Shown: positions 14,531-22,885, counted from the first letter of the stretch. The stretch: DNA of 47,067 bases from Dehalococcoidia bacterium (GCA_022450395.1 JAKUQE010000022.1:1-47067); one strand, 5' to 3'. Translations and numbers: made by a program. Notes: generated by a model not told the origin, from the sequence alone.

Positions 14531-14577
14531 CCCTTCTCCCTCAGGGAGAGGGGTGCCCGCAGGGCGGGGTGAGGGCG
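14531..14577. repeat. Palindromic intergenic repeat, right copy (inverted to left copy)
   Basis: CCCTTCTCCC (14531-14540), loop TCA, GGGAGAGGGG (14544-14553) form a 10-base stem with one mismatch. A small GCCC/GGGC hairpin and GGGGTGAGGGC follow, the latter being the reverse complement of the head of the 14082 copy. The two copies are thus inverted relative to each other around the DUF559 gene. Confidence 0.7.
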
Positions 14578-14592
14578 ACCCCCGATATCAGA

Positions 14593-14623
14593 TTGATGCC
14601 AATGGGCTAAGACACTGTATAAT
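14593..14623 (+). promoter_or_regulatory. Candidate promoter of the first DUF4242 gene
   Basis: A perfect -10 TATAAT (14618-14623) lies 47 bases before the DUF4242 ATG. The best -35 is TTGATG (14593-14598) with a long 19-base spacer, so only the -10 is convincing. Confidence 0.4.
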
Positions 14624-14670
14624 TTTCTTGCTCTGGTTGGTAAAAATCGCCTGACCTGACGGAGGGTAAC

Positions 14671-14946
14671 ATGCCTAACTATATCGTTGAGCGGCACTTG
14701 CCCGGCTTTGACAAGGAAAAACTGACGGCAGCGGCCTCCTTGGCCAAAACGACTACCGGAAAGATGACTAGCGAAGGCACGCCCGTCAGGTACCTGAGGT
14801 CCTTTTTTGTTCCCGGCGAGGACAAGTGTTATTGTTTGTTCGAGGCGATGTCGCCGGATGTGGTTCAACGGGCGAACGATGAAGCGGGACTTCCTTACAT
14901 ATCGATCACCGAAGGTCTTCACGTTTCGGCGGATGAACTTAGTTAG
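14671..14946 (+). CDS. DUF4242 family small protein, copy 1
   Basis: A 91-residue protein starting MPNYIVERHLPGFDKEKL, the characteristic opening of DUF4242. The best-studied relative is a small nickel-binding ferredoxin-like protein of Streptomyces (SCO4226). GGAGGG lies 4 bases before the ATG. The central VRYLRSFFVPGEDKCYCLFEA motif contains two cysteines in KCYC, and the C-terminal part reads LPYISITEGLHVS. It lacks signal peptide and membrane segments, so it is cytoplasmic. A paralogue lies at 16868-17131, and the broken cyclase/TPR/LuxR gene starts 54 bases downstream on the same strand. Function is unknown; metal binding or a small-molecule sensor role is inference. Confidence 0.8.
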   Translation: MPNYIVERHLPGFDKEKLTAAASLAKTTTGKMTSEGTPVRYLRSFFVPGEDKCYCLFEAMSPDVVQRANDEAGLPYISITEGLHVSADELS

Positions 14947-15000
14947 CCCGGGTCGCCCTGCGGGAGCCGCCTCATCCACGCCCAGTCCTGAGGGGCTTAT

Positions 15001-16634
15001 ATGGGTCCATACTTCGCGGTTATCTCAACCCGGCTCGACCGGTCTCCGCTAGAAGCCGCCAGGTTGCCCAGGGACCGGATCGCCGTATTGTTGGGCGAGT
15101 ACAAATACCTGGCCGAGTCCATGGCGGGCCAGTAGGCAGCCTACACAGTGCCTTCGCTTCGGAAGGCCACACGTTCTTGTTCGAGAGTCCTGACGCCGCC
15201 CTTCAGTATGCTCTTAGACTCATTGAAGCCTGGCAGCTCCACAACGAGTCAGCTCCAGCCTTGTCCGAGACTCCCCATATGCCTATCCGTGTGGGATGTT
15301 GTTTCGGTGAATGCATCCAGTTGCAGACAGGAGAGGGATGGGTAGGCCGGGGAGTAGACTTGGCCAGGCCCGTGGCCGAAGCCGCCGGTTTGGACGAAGT
15401 TTATACGACGGGCAATGTCTTGGATGTGGTGGACCTGCCTCTTTACGACTTTGAAGAGATGGGAAGCCGGACGCTGCAAGGCGACCTCTTGCCCCATCGG
15501 ACGCTATACCGGGTGACGGGCTTCAATGAGGCGGCGCCGGAATCGGGATCGGAGCGGGCCCCAACTGCCGAGACTTGGCTGCTTAGAGCACTCAGCTTGA
15601 TAGGTACCGAGCGGGAGAACAGCGAAGAAGAGGCTCGCTGCTATCAAGAGGCGCTACGGCTGAGGACGGACTACCCGGAAGCCCACAATAATATGGCGAT
15701 CCTTCGGAAAGCGCAGGGGGACGAAGCAGCAGCCGCCCAGCATTATCGAGAAGCGTTACGGCTACGTCCGGAATATCCCGAGGCTCATTACAACTACGCC
15801 GTGTTGCTCCAATCCAGGGGAAGCCACCAAGGCGCCGCAGACCACTACCGTCAGGCTCTTGCCTCTCGTGCCGAATACGTGGACGCGCACTATAGCTACG
15901 CCAACCTGCTCAGGGCCAGCGGACAATTGGTCGAGGCCGAATCACATTATTCGGAAGCGTTGCGCCTGCGGCCTGAATACGCCGAGGTTCATAACAACTA
16001 CGCCATGTTGCTGGAGGACACGGAGAGACCCGGCGACGCTCACGCACATTACCTATAGGCGCTGCGCATCCGCCCAGATTACCCGGAAGCCCATTATAAT
16101 TACGCGATTCTGCAAGAAAACCAAGGGGACCAGGCGGGCGCCGAGCCCCACTACATAGAGGCTTTGCGGCTACGGCCCGATTACCCTGAAGCGCACACTA
16201 ATCTGGCGATACTTTTGCATTCCCGGAGTGACCTGGAAGGGGCCGCGGATCACTATGCCGAAGCGCTACGATTGCGCCCCGAAGGTCCCGAGACGCATTA
16301 CAACTACGGTCTCTTGCTGAAGGCCCGAGGAGCTGAGTCCGAGGCTGAGGAGCAATTTCGGATGGCCTACGAGTTGGCACCGCCCGAATGGGTTGCCGCG
16401 ATGAAACAGCAGCGGGAATCGGAAGGTCCGTATCCCGCCAGCTTGGCCGGCCTTAGTCAGCGTGAATCGGAAGTTCTCCGGCTGGTAGCAGCCGGCCGGA
16501 GCAACCAGGAGATCGCCGACGAATTGTTCATCAGCGTCCGGACCGTTGCTCACCACGTGACCAGCATCCTGAGCAAAACTGATTCTTCCAACAGGACCGA
16601 GGCGGCGGCCTACGCCGACCGCATCCGTTTGTGA
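15001..16634 (+). pseudogene. Broken cyclase-like / TPR / LuxR-type transcriptional regulator
   Basis: An ancestral reading frame of about 545 codons carrying two lesions. GAGGGG precedes the ATG at 15001. The first 44 codons (YFAVISTRLDRSPLEAARL...) run into a TAG at 15133. One missing base after TA there (expected TAY-GGC) restores the downstream frame, which continues GSLHSAFASEGHTFLFES. The next part resembles a class III nucleotide cyclase fold (MPIRVGCCFGE, GWVGRGVDLARPVAEAAG) without its metal-binding aspartates, so it is probably a degenerate sensor. About eight 34-residue TPRs of the [20 protein letters not shown] type follow. A second break, TAG at 16056-16058, replaces the Gln/Glu/Arg seen at that place in sister repeats. 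The C terminus is a LuxR-type HTH ([17 protein letters not shown]). Both breaks could also be sequencing errors. DUF4242 genes lie on both sides. Confidence 0.8.
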
Positions 16635-16867
16635 TCCCCATCGTCCGGCCAAGCTCCTAGCTTCGCCGATCGTCCTTCCCATGGTAAGAAACCTTCCGAT
16701 GGGAACATTTGCCTATCTCAATGGGTATTTCTCTGATCCCTGTATGAAGTGCCGTGCGATAGGTATGGGAAGTTGGGTGGCAAAAATTGGGAAGATATAC
16801 CGATGAACTCCAGACCGATGGGCGGTTAAATGTAGCCATACCGAATCTAGAAATGGAGGCTTACATC

Positions 16868-17131
16868 ATGACTGTTTATATGGTTGAGCGGGACCTTCCT
16901 GGAATCACTCTGGAGCAGTTGGGCGGCGCCCAAAAGTCGGCCATCGAGACCAGTGAGAAGTTCACCAGCCAGGGCAAGCAGGTGCGGTACATACGGAGCA
17001 CCTATATCCCCGGTGAGTCCCGCGTGATGTGCCTATTCGAGGCTTCAAGTCCCCAGTTGGTCGAGGAAGTAAACAAGGCGGCCAACATACCTTTCACCAG
17101 GGTGGTCGAGGCTATGGACCTGACGCCATAG
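16868..17131 (+). CDS. DUF4242 family small protein, copy 2
   Basis: An 87-residue paralogue of the protein at 14671: MTVYMVERDLPGITLEQL aligns with the opening of copy 1, then VRYIRSTYIPGESRVMCLFEA and IPFTRVVEAMDLTP. ATGGAGG at 8 bases selects the ATG at 16868; the frame is open upstream to 16787, but that part shows no similarity to the family. Only one cysteine of the KCYC pair of copy 1 remains (VMC). The 233-base gap before it (16635-16867) shows no gene. A strong terminator follows at 17195. Function is unknown, as for copy 1. Confidence 0.8.
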   Translation: MTVYMVERDLPGITLEQLGGAQKSAIETSEKFTSQGKQVRYIRSTYIPGESRVMCLFEASSPQLVEEVNKAANIPFTRVVEAMDLTP

Positions 17132-17169
17132 GTCTGTTACCAGAGTTGAGGAGTCATCGTGCACTGTCA

Positions 17170-17193
17170 TTCGACAAGCTTAGGACGAACGGG
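17170..17193. repeat. Dispersed repeat related to the one at 40456
   Basis: The reverse complement reads CCCGTTCGTCC then TAAGCTTGTCGAA. The element at 40456-40479 matches it at 19 of 24 positions. Both are intergenic. Similar GTTCG...GCTTGTCGAA elements are widespread in bacterial intergenic DNA. Confidence 0.45.
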
Positions 17194-17194
17194 T

Positions 17195-17236
17195 AAAAAA
17201 GAGAGGCCCCGATTCAAGCGGGGCCTCTCTTTTTTT
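17195..17236. terminator. Bidirectional intrinsic terminator
   Basis: A stem of AAAAAAGAGAGGCCCCG (17195-17211) pairs with CGGGGCCTCTCTTTTTT (17219-17235) around a 7-base loop. The GC-rich core is flanked by A- and T-runs, so it can terminate both the plus-strand DUF4242 gene and the minus-strand aminotransferase gene converging on it. Confidence 0.93.
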
Positions 17237-17270
17237 GGTTGTGCTTTCTAGCGTTTTAAGTATATCGCCG

Positions 17271-18470
17271 TTAACCGCGCATCACACCGTGCTTGGTAAA
17301 GATGCGGGCTAGTTCGGCGATGCCTTCTGAAATAATCTCGGGAGTTGGGTGGCCGAAGCATAAGCGGGCTTGGTTGGCCCCCCGGCCTTCCGGAGAGAAC
17401 TGGGTCCCGTTGTAATACCCAACCCCTTCGTTGAACGCCTGCTCTTGGATAGCGGCCAGGTCGACGCCTTCGGGCATCTCCAACCAGATGTAAAGCCCGC
17501 CCTCCGGCACGCTCCACTTGGCGGAGTCACCGAAGTTCTCGCCCAGGGCGGCCAGCATGGCGTCTCGTTTTATCCGCAACGTTTCGTTCTGATCGCCGAT
17601 GTGGGAGTACATGTCCCGCTTCAGGAATTCCTCGATCGCCAGCGCCGCGAACTGGTTGACCCCGCTGGGCGATTTAAAGCTCATCGCCCGCTGCATCACC
17701 TGTTCCGGCGCAACCAGATATCCCATGCGCATGCCCGGCGCGATGATCTTGGAAAAGGACCCGGTGTACAGGACCCCGTCTCCGCCGGCCAGGGCATGGA
17801 TAGAGGTTACGTCTTCGCCTTCGAACCGCAGGTCTACATAACAGTCGTCTTCAAAGATGGGTAGGGTATATTTTTGGGTGACGTCGAGGATCTGTTGCCG
17901 CCGTTCCAGGGGCATGGTAAATCCCAGCGGGTTCTGGAAGGCCGGAATGGTGTAGAGGAATTTTATTGTTTTCCCCTCATCCTGGAGACGGTTTATCGTC
18001 GTGTCCAGTTCGCCAGGAATCATGCCCTGATCGTCGCACTTGATCCCAACAACGTCGGCGCCGTAGCGTCGCATCTGGCGCAGCGTTCCCAGGTACACGA
18101 ACTCCTCGGTCAGGAGCACGTCTCCCTGGTTTGTCATCGCCTGGATCAACATACCGATGGCTTCACCGGAGCCGGAAGTGAGGACGATGTCATCGGAGGT
18201 GACGTGGATGTCCCGGTCTCGAGCCAGTTTGTCGGCCACGAACTCCCGGAGGGCGGGCATGCCAGCCGGATGGGGATAGTAGGCCAGTTCGTCACCTTCT
18301 CGGGCCAGGGCATCACGCAAGGAGTCAACCAACTCGTCCAAGGGCAGGGTTTCGGGGGCGGGAAAGGCCACCGCGAAGTCGTACTTCGCCCTTCGGTTGG
18401 CGGCACGGGCGGTCACCGGGACGTTCTCGGCGAATAGGCTCTCGTAATCGAAGGGTTGGGATGTGGTCAA
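17271..18470 (-). CDS. PLP-dependent aminotransferase, class I/II (2-aminoadipate / MocR-type fold)
   Basis: A fold-type I aminotransferase of 399 residues resembling the catalytic half of MocR-type proteins and the LysN-like 2-aminoadipate transaminases, without a DNA-binding domain. The start is a TTG at 18470 with AGGAGG 8 bases before it. Visible landmarks: YYPHPAGMPALREFVADKLA; LTSGSGEAIG (cofactor phosphate side); TIPAFQNPLG (about 174-183); the FEDDCYVDLRF stretch with the cofactor Asp near 208; the PLP Lys241 in TGSFSKIIAPGMRMGY; and a C-terminal carboxylate-binding Arg in QARLCFG. The substrate is uncertain; aromatic, branched-chain and aminoadipate activities all occur in this branch. 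It is last in a minus-strand run and ends at the shared terminator. Confidence 0.88.
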   Translation of the reverse strand: MTTSQPFDYESLFAENVPVTARAANRRAKYDFAVAFPAPETLPLDELVDSLRDALAREGDELAYYPHPAGMPALREFVADKLARDRDIHVTSDDIVLTSGSGEAIGMLIQAMTNQGDVLLTEEFVYLGTLRQMRRYGADVVGIKCDDQGMIPGELDTTINRLQDEGKTIKFLYTIPAFQNPLGFTMPLERRQQILDVTQKYTLPIFEDDCYVDLRFEGEDVTSIHALAGGDGVLYTGSFSKIIAPGMRMGYLVAPEQVMQRAMSFKSPSGVNQFAALAIEEFLKRDMYSHIGDQNETLRIKRDAMLAALGENFGDSAKWSVPEGGLYIWLEMPEGVDLAAIQEQAFNEGVGYYNGTQFSPEGRGANQARLCFGHPTPEIISEGIAELARIFTKHGVMRG

Positions 18471-18529
18471 GGTAGGGTCCTCCTGGCGGTTCTGGGTGGG
18501 TTCAATCGCGGGTGGTGATATCCAGCTGC

Positions 18530-18853
18530 TTAATAAAGCTCTTCGTCAGAGAAAAATGGTAAGGCGTCGTCATTATTGGGTTGGCCCATCATGCGGCTGG
18601 TATTGAGCAAAGAGGCCCTGAACCAGAGGACTAAGATGGCGCGATCAATCATTTCTTTGGGGAGGCGTACTCTCCGGCCATGCTTTTTGGACAGCCAAGC
18701 GGTATACCCGGTGGCGAAAAACTCCTCTAGATACCTGGTTGGCTCGGCTTCCGACGCCGACTCCTCTAATATTTCCAACGGCGCTTCGGAGCACAGGATA
18801 TCCGGATGCTCTGCTGCCAGTAGGAGAAAGTCTTCCTCCATCAAGGGATCCAT
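18530..18853 (-). CDS. Hypothetical small acidic protein
   Basis: I do not recognise this 107-residue frame. It is acidic (many Glu and Asp), with no signal peptide or membrane helix. The first half is predicted helical (EEDFLLLAAEHPDIL, APLEILEESASEAE), the middle has a basic patch KKHGRRVRLPKE, and the C terminus is DDALPFFSDEELY. The ATG at 18853 has only AAGG 7 bases upstream; a second Met is four codons in. It lies 59 bases above the aminotransferase and 102 bases below the NHL gene, all on the minus strand. Codon use resembles its neighbours, which supports a real gene, but there is no family match. Confidence 0.5.
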   Translation of the reverse strand: MDPLMEEDFLLLAAEHPDILCSEAPLEILEESASEAEPTRYLEEFFATGYTAWLSKKHGRRVRLPKEMIDRAILVLWFRASLLNTSRMMGQPNNDDALPFFSDEELY

Positions 18854-18876
18854 AAATCGGCCTTGCTCTCAACATA

Positions 18877-18914
18877 AGAACGTGGCTGGATAGCTAGCTG
18901 CCCAACCACGTTCT
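18877..18914. promoter_or_regulatory. Long-armed inverted repeat upstream of the small acidic gene
   Basis: AGAACGTGG (18877-18885) and CCACGTTCT (18906-18914) form a perfect 9-base inverted repeat separated by 20 bases. It lies between the NHL gene stop and the small acidic gene start. Without a T-run on the minus strand it is a weak terminator at best; an operator is equally possible. Confidence 0.4.
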
Positions 18915-18955
18915 ATATTACTCGGTTTTAACCCCGAATCCGCGGCAATCCCGGA

Positions 18956-20020
18956 TCAGAGATTAAGCTGTGGAACCAAATACGTAGCCTGTTTGTCGTA
19001 GATCTGGAACCGGCTGCGTTGGGTGTCGGCTACTACCAGCCGTCCGTTCTTGGCGTCGTATACCACCGCCGTGGGTTGAGCGAACCGCCATTCCGGCTCG
19101 GTGCTGGCGACTTCACGCCGGCGCTTGCCATAGTCGTCGTTGGCGTCAACAGTCATCTGTGCCCACAGGGACAGTTGTTGGGCGTCGCCGGTGAGGCTGG
19201 TGAGGAAGCGGCCGTCTTTCTCGAATATGTGTACCCGGCCCTGTTCCCAACCGTTCTCGCTCCAGTCGCAGATGTAGACGTCGCCCTCCGGGTCAACCGC
19301 GACGCTGTTTGGATAGGTCAACTGGCCGCGGTGGGTACCGTGACTGCCGAACTGGGTGACGAAGTTGCCGTCAGCGGTGAACTTCTGCACCCGATGATTC
19401 TTGAAGTCGGCCACGTACACGAAGCCTTCGTGGTCAACGGTGATGCCCCAGGGTGAGTCCAACTCGCCCTCGGCGCTACCGTGGGTTCCCCAACTGGCTA
19501 GAAGTTTTCCTTCGGGAGTGAACCTCTTGACCGTGTGGCTACGGCCGTCGGTGACGAACAGGTTGCCTTCGCCGTCGATGGCGATGCCGGAGGCGCCATT
19601 GGGTCCGGTCTCGTCACTGCCTACAGTGCTCCAATCCCGCTGGTAGTTGCCTTCTTGGTCGAAAACGGTGACCCGGTTCAGCCACTCGTCGACCACGAAC
19701 ACGTTGCCCAGACCGTCGATGGCAACGCCGGATCCCCAGATAAATTCGCCGTTTCCGTTGCCGTATTTGCTGAATTCACCGATGAACTCTTCTTCGCCGG
19801 CGTTGGCCCCAAGCTTGATCTGACTTACCCGGGCGCCGTACCCGGTGCGGTTCCAAGCAACGTTGCTGATGCCTTCGCTTCCCCGGTTCACGACAAAAAG
19901 GACATCGTCCTTGCCGATCGCCGCCGCCACGGGATTAGAGAATCCCATGCCGGTTTGGGAGCCCCGGCCCACGCTGTGGCTGTAGTCATAAGTACGGCCC
20001 GCGACCGTTTCAGTTAGCAT
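18956..20020 (-). CDS. NHL-repeat beta-propeller protein
   Basis: A 354-residue protein built of NHL-type repeats. Examples are GSGVAIDGLGNVFVVDEWLN, ASGIAIDGEGNLFVTDGRSH, PWGITVDHEGFVYVADFKNH and PNSVAVDPEGDVYICDWSE, each followed by RV..F...G. This predicts a six-bladed propeller, usually a binding or scaffolding surface and sometimes catalytic. GGAGG lies 7 bases before the ATG. No signal peptide is visible at MLTETVAGRTYDYSH, although many NHL proteins are exported. It is the third gene of a minus-strand unit after DUF1800 and DUF1501, with a 93-base gap holding a palindromic repeat. Partnership with those two proteins is inference from gene order. Confidence 0.88.
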   Translation of the reverse strand: MLTETVAGRTYDYSHSVGRGSQTGMGFSNPVAAAIGKDDVLFVVNRGSEGISNVAWNRTGYGARVSQIKLGANAGEEEFIGEFSKYGNGNGEFIWGSGVAIDGLGNVFVVDEWLNRVTVFDQEGNYQRDWSTVGSDETGPNGASGIAIDGEGNLFVTDGRSHTVKRFTPEGKLLASWGTHGSAEGELDSPWGITVDHEGFVYVADFKNHRVQKFTADGNFVTQFGSHGTHRGQLTYPNSVAVDPEGDVYICDWSENGWEQGRVHIFEKDGRFLTSLTGDAQQLSLWAQMTVDANDDYGKRRREVASTEPEWRFAQPTAVVYDAKNGRLVVADTQRSRFQIYDKQATYLVPQLNL

Positions 20021-20051
20021 CTGAATTCCTCCGTTGGTTGTTGGGTGAAAT

Positions 20052-20093
20052 CCCCCTAAGTCCCCCTTTACGAAAGGAGGACTTTTAAGAGGG
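20052..20093. repeat. Palindromic intergenic repeat between DUF1501 and NHL genes
   Basis: AAGTCCCCCTTT (20058-20069), loop ACG, AAAGGAGGACTT (20073-20084) pair with one mismatch, with further C-run and G-run pairing outside. It resembles the C-run/G-run palindromes at 14082, 14531 and 21300 in style though not in exact sequence. Confidence 0.6.
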
Positions 20094-20113
20094 TATTGTT
20101 CAAGTGTCTGGGT

Positions 20114-21244
20114 TTAGCCCAGGAAGGGTAGCTTTTCGAAGGAGCCTTCGACTATGGGTTTGGCGTCCAGGCCCATCCAGTCTTCCAAGAGTACTGAGTA
20201 GATGCTGCGGAAGTCGTGGTTGGGGACGACGTCGCCCTGCTCCAACTGGTTGGATTCCAGGGACGGATATTCGCTGTACTGTCCGCCGTTGACCGCGTCG
20301 CCGATGATGAAGGCCGCGCCGCCGGCGCCGTGGTCGGTGCCGGAGCCGTTGTCGTGGACCCGGCGGCCGAACTCGGTGAACATGAGCATTACCACGTTAT
20401 CGGCGGCGTCATGCTCTTTCAGATCGTCGAAGAAGCACTCAACGGCTTCCGAAGTGTCTTTCCACAGTTTGTCGTGCATTCCAACCTGGTTGGAGTGGCT
20501 ATCGAAGCTGCCGTGGTCGCAATATAGGATGCGGGTCCCGAATCCAGCCTGGTGGATCTGGGAGATTCCCCTGAGCTTCGCGCCGATGGTAGTGTCGGGG
20601 TACTCGACGGTGGAGGAATACATTTTGGGAGCTTCCTTCAGGATGTCGGCCCCTTTGAGAGTATCCAGTCCGGTCTGACCCAAGTAGTCCATGACACTGC
20701 TGGAGCCCATCACCGGGGAGTACAACCGGGCAAACCGGTCCAGAATCTTGGTGCGTTGCTGTTGCTCGGTGATTCCGGGAAGCAACCCGTAGGAGTCCAG
20801 ATCGTCCACGCAAGCAACCGGCACACCGGGCATGACCAGGGCGCGGAACAGGGCCGCGCCGAAGCTGACTGTGGTTAGAACATTTTCTTTATTGGGGTCG
20901 ATGTCTTTGGTGGCCCGTCCCAACCAACCCTCGGTGCCCAGCTTGTCCGGCTCGCAGGTGTGCCAGATGTCCATGGACCGGAAGTGGGACCTGGGCGAAT
21001 CCGGGTAGCCCACGCCGTGGATGATTGCGACTTGACCCTTGTCGAACATGTTCTTGATGGGCCCCATCTCCGGGTGGAGGCCAACTTTATCGTCCAATTG
21101 AAGTTCTCGGCCTTCCGCCACGCCAACCGCGGGGCGGTTGTCCCGGTATAGGGGGTTGGCGTAAGGGATTATCGTGTTCAGGTAATCGTTGCCTCCGGTC
21201 AACTGGAGGACTACCAGGACCGGGTCTTTCTTAGAACTGGTCAT
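20114..21244 (-). CDS. DUF1501 domain protein
   Basis: A 376-residue DUF1501 protein, a sulfatase/alkaline-phosphatase-like fold found next to DUF1800 in many bacteria. GGAGAGAG precedes the ATG. Typical features are VLQLTGGNDYLNTIIPY at the start, HPEMGPIKNMFDKGQVAIIHGVGYP (in two adjacent stretches), SHFRSMDIWHT, the DHGSFDSHSNQVGMHDKLW histidine cluster (about residues 245-265), and the C-terminal FTEFGRRVHDNGSGTDHGAG (about 291-310), whose His/Asp residues would bind metal. Most relatives begin with a twin-arginine export signal; here the protein starts MTSSKKDPVLVV directly at the domain, so it appears cytoplasmic. The biochemical function of DUF1501 is not established. It pairs with the DUF1800 gene 156 bases upstream. 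Confidence 0.9.
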   Translation of the reverse strand: MTSSKKDPVLVVLQLTGGNDYLNTIIPYANPLYRDNRPAVGVAEGRELQLDDKVGLHPEMGPIKNMFDKGQVAIIHGVGYPDSPRSHFRSMDIWHTCEPDKLGTEGWLGRATKDIDPNKENVLTTVSFGAALFRALVMPGVPVACVDDLDSYGLLPGITEQQQRTKILDRFARLYSPVMGSSSVMDYLGQTGLDTLKGADILKEAPKMYSSTVEYPDTTIGAKLRGISQIHQAGFGTRILYCDHGSFDSHSNQVGMHDKLWKDTSEAVECFFDDLKEHDAADNVVMLMFTEFGRRVHDNGSGTDHGAGGAAFIIGDAVNGGQYSEYPSLESNQLEQGDVVPNHDFRSIYSVLLEDWMGLDAKPIVEGSFEKLPFLG

Positions 21245-21299
21245 TTTCTCTCTCCTGGCTGGTTATGACTTTCGAGACGGTTTTGTTGCTGTGGACCGT

Positions 21300-21381
21300 C
21301 ACCCCCATCCTAACCTTCCCCCATCGAGGGGGAAGAGATTTGTCCTCGCCCCCTTTACGGGGGAGAGTTAGAGAGGGGGTT
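21300..21381. repeat. Compound palindromic repeat (REPIN-like) between DUF1800 and DUF1501
   Basis: Two hairpins are nested in a larger inverted repeat. CTTCCCCC / GGGGGAAG (21315-21322 / 21328-21335) and CCCCC / GGGGG (21349-21353 / 21359-21363) sit inside outer arms ACCCCCATCCTAAC and GTTAGAGAGGGGGT, which pair at 12 of 14 bases. This two-palindrome layout is typical of REPIN-type intergenic elements. Confidence 0.65.
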
Positions 21382-21400
21382 CGTTCAAATCGAGTTTCGG

Positions 21401-22807
21401 CTAGGCGTATTGGAACTCTCTCAACGAAACGATGAGCTGGAGCAATTCTCCGATTCTTTCGCTGGAGGTTGTCTGGACCTCCGGGGTATCCCATTTGAAC
21501 TCGCCATGTTCGGCGGCGAACTCTATCAGCTCGGTCCGGCTCTCCGGGGCTACTTCCAATGGACCCAGCAGGTCCAGACAGCCGTCTACCAGTTGTTCCG
21601 GAGTACGGGCGTCCTGGGCATGGAGCCGGGATATCATTGATTGGACACCGGGATTGCTCGTGTCCCCAACCAGTTCGGCGGCAAAGTTTACCCGGCGCAT
21701 CAAGGAGCCACTATTTATCCACTCGGCGCCGGTGTGCCAACCCTCCACACTGGGTGGGTTGAGCAGGTCTTGTCCCATGTAGTTGGGCTGGCGGGATAGG
21801 TCGCCGATCCCGGGGGCAGGGAACTGGGTGCTGCCTCCCACCATTCGCAACGTACTCACGACAACCTCGGTGGGGCTCTTCAGCCGGGCGAACCGGGCTT
21901 CTTTGAAGAAGTCGGAGTTGAACATGACCCGCAGCACCGACCGGATGTCGTAGCCGGACTCGATGAAGGTATCAACCATCAGGTTGATGGCGGCTTCGTC
22001 CCTGGGTGGGGTTACGCCCCACGCCGGGACCTGGGCCTCGTCGGCCACGAAGAAGCTATATAGGTGCCGGCAGATGAACTCTGCAGTCGCCGGCTGCCGG
22101 CAGATGATGTCGATGATGTCTTCGCCGTCGAAGTTGCCGGTTTCTCCTAGGAAGGTCTTCTCGCCGTCGTCGTGGTCCTCTTCCCGAAACTCAAAGAACC
22201 AGTCGAACCGGCCGATGGGTCCTCTGGGCAGCTTGGGCTTGATGGTCCAGCCGGTGAAGGCCCGGGAACACTCCCGAACGTCTACCTCTGTGTAGTTCCC
22301 CACGCCCATGCTGAACAACTCCAGAAGTTCACGGCCCCAGTTTTCGTTGACCGCGGTGGCGTGGTTGTCGCAGTTGTCCAGCCAGTAGATCATGGCTGGA
22401 TCTTTGGCCATTTCCAGGAGCAGGTCCCGGTAATTACTCAAGCCGTACTTCCGGAACTTGACGATCATGTCCATTACATCGTCGTAATGGTCCACTTTGG
22501 AGACGCCGGTGGCGAATACTTGGTGCCAGAACAGGGCCATCTTCTCTTCCAGAGGCCGCTTGGTGTTGAGCAAGTCGCGCATCCATTCGGCCGCGCCCAT
22601 GCCAGGCAGGGTCCCCGGACGCCAGGTCCAGGGATGGTAGCGCATCATTTCGATGCGGTCGGTGGGTTCTTGGGCTTCGGGATTCAGAAGTTCATCTACT
22701 GTTTCCTCGTAGCCTTTGGCCGCGCGGGCCTCCAGTTCGTCTCTGGAGGCGCCGAAACCGGCCCGGCGCATCAGGTGGGCCATCAGGGCTATATCGTTAT
22801 TACCCAT
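21401..22807 (-). CDS. DUF1800 domain protein
   Basis: A 468-residue member of DUF1800, a mostly helical family usually encoded with DUF1501. AAAGGAG lies 9 bases before the ATG. Family landmarks are HLMRRAGFGASRDELE at the N terminus, MALFWHQVFATG (about residues 90-101), NENWGRELLELFSMGVGNYT (about 154-173, the best-conserved block), the ECSRAFTGW stretch, and NPPSVEGWHTGAEWINSGSL near the C terminus. Relatives often carry an export signal, but this one starts MGNNDIALMAHLMRR with none. A promoter-like site at 22886-22915 would drive DUF1800, DUF1501 and NHL as one unit. Function is unknown. Confidence 0.9.
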   Translation of the reverse strand: MGNNDIALMAHLMRRAGFGASRDELEARAAKGYEETVDELLNPEAQEPTDRIEMMRYHPWTWRPGTLPGMGAAEWMRDLLNTKRPLEEKMALFWHQVFATGVSKVDHYDDVMDMIVKFRKYGLSNYRDLLLEMAKDPAMIYWLDNCDNHATAVNENWGRELLELFSMGVGNYTEVDVRECSRAFTGWTIKPKLPRGPIGRFDWFFEFREEDHDDGEKTFLGETGNFDGEDIIDIICRQPATAEFICRHLYSFFVADEAQVPAWGVTPPRDEAAINLMVDTFIESGYDIRSVLRVMFNSDFFKEARFARLKSPTEVVVSTLRMVGGSTQFPAPGIGDLSRQPNYMGQDLLNPPSVEGWHTGAEWINSGSLMRRVNFAAELVGDTSNPGVQSMISRLHAQDARTPEQLVDGCLDLLGPLEVAPESRTELIEFAAEHGEFKWDTPEVQTTSSERIGELLQLIVSLREFQYA

Positions 22808-22885
22808 TGTTTCTAGGCTCCTTTAAGAAGATGGGATTTTGGTCGTTGGACATCGGCCTCGGTAAACGGGACCGGAGCTTCACAA

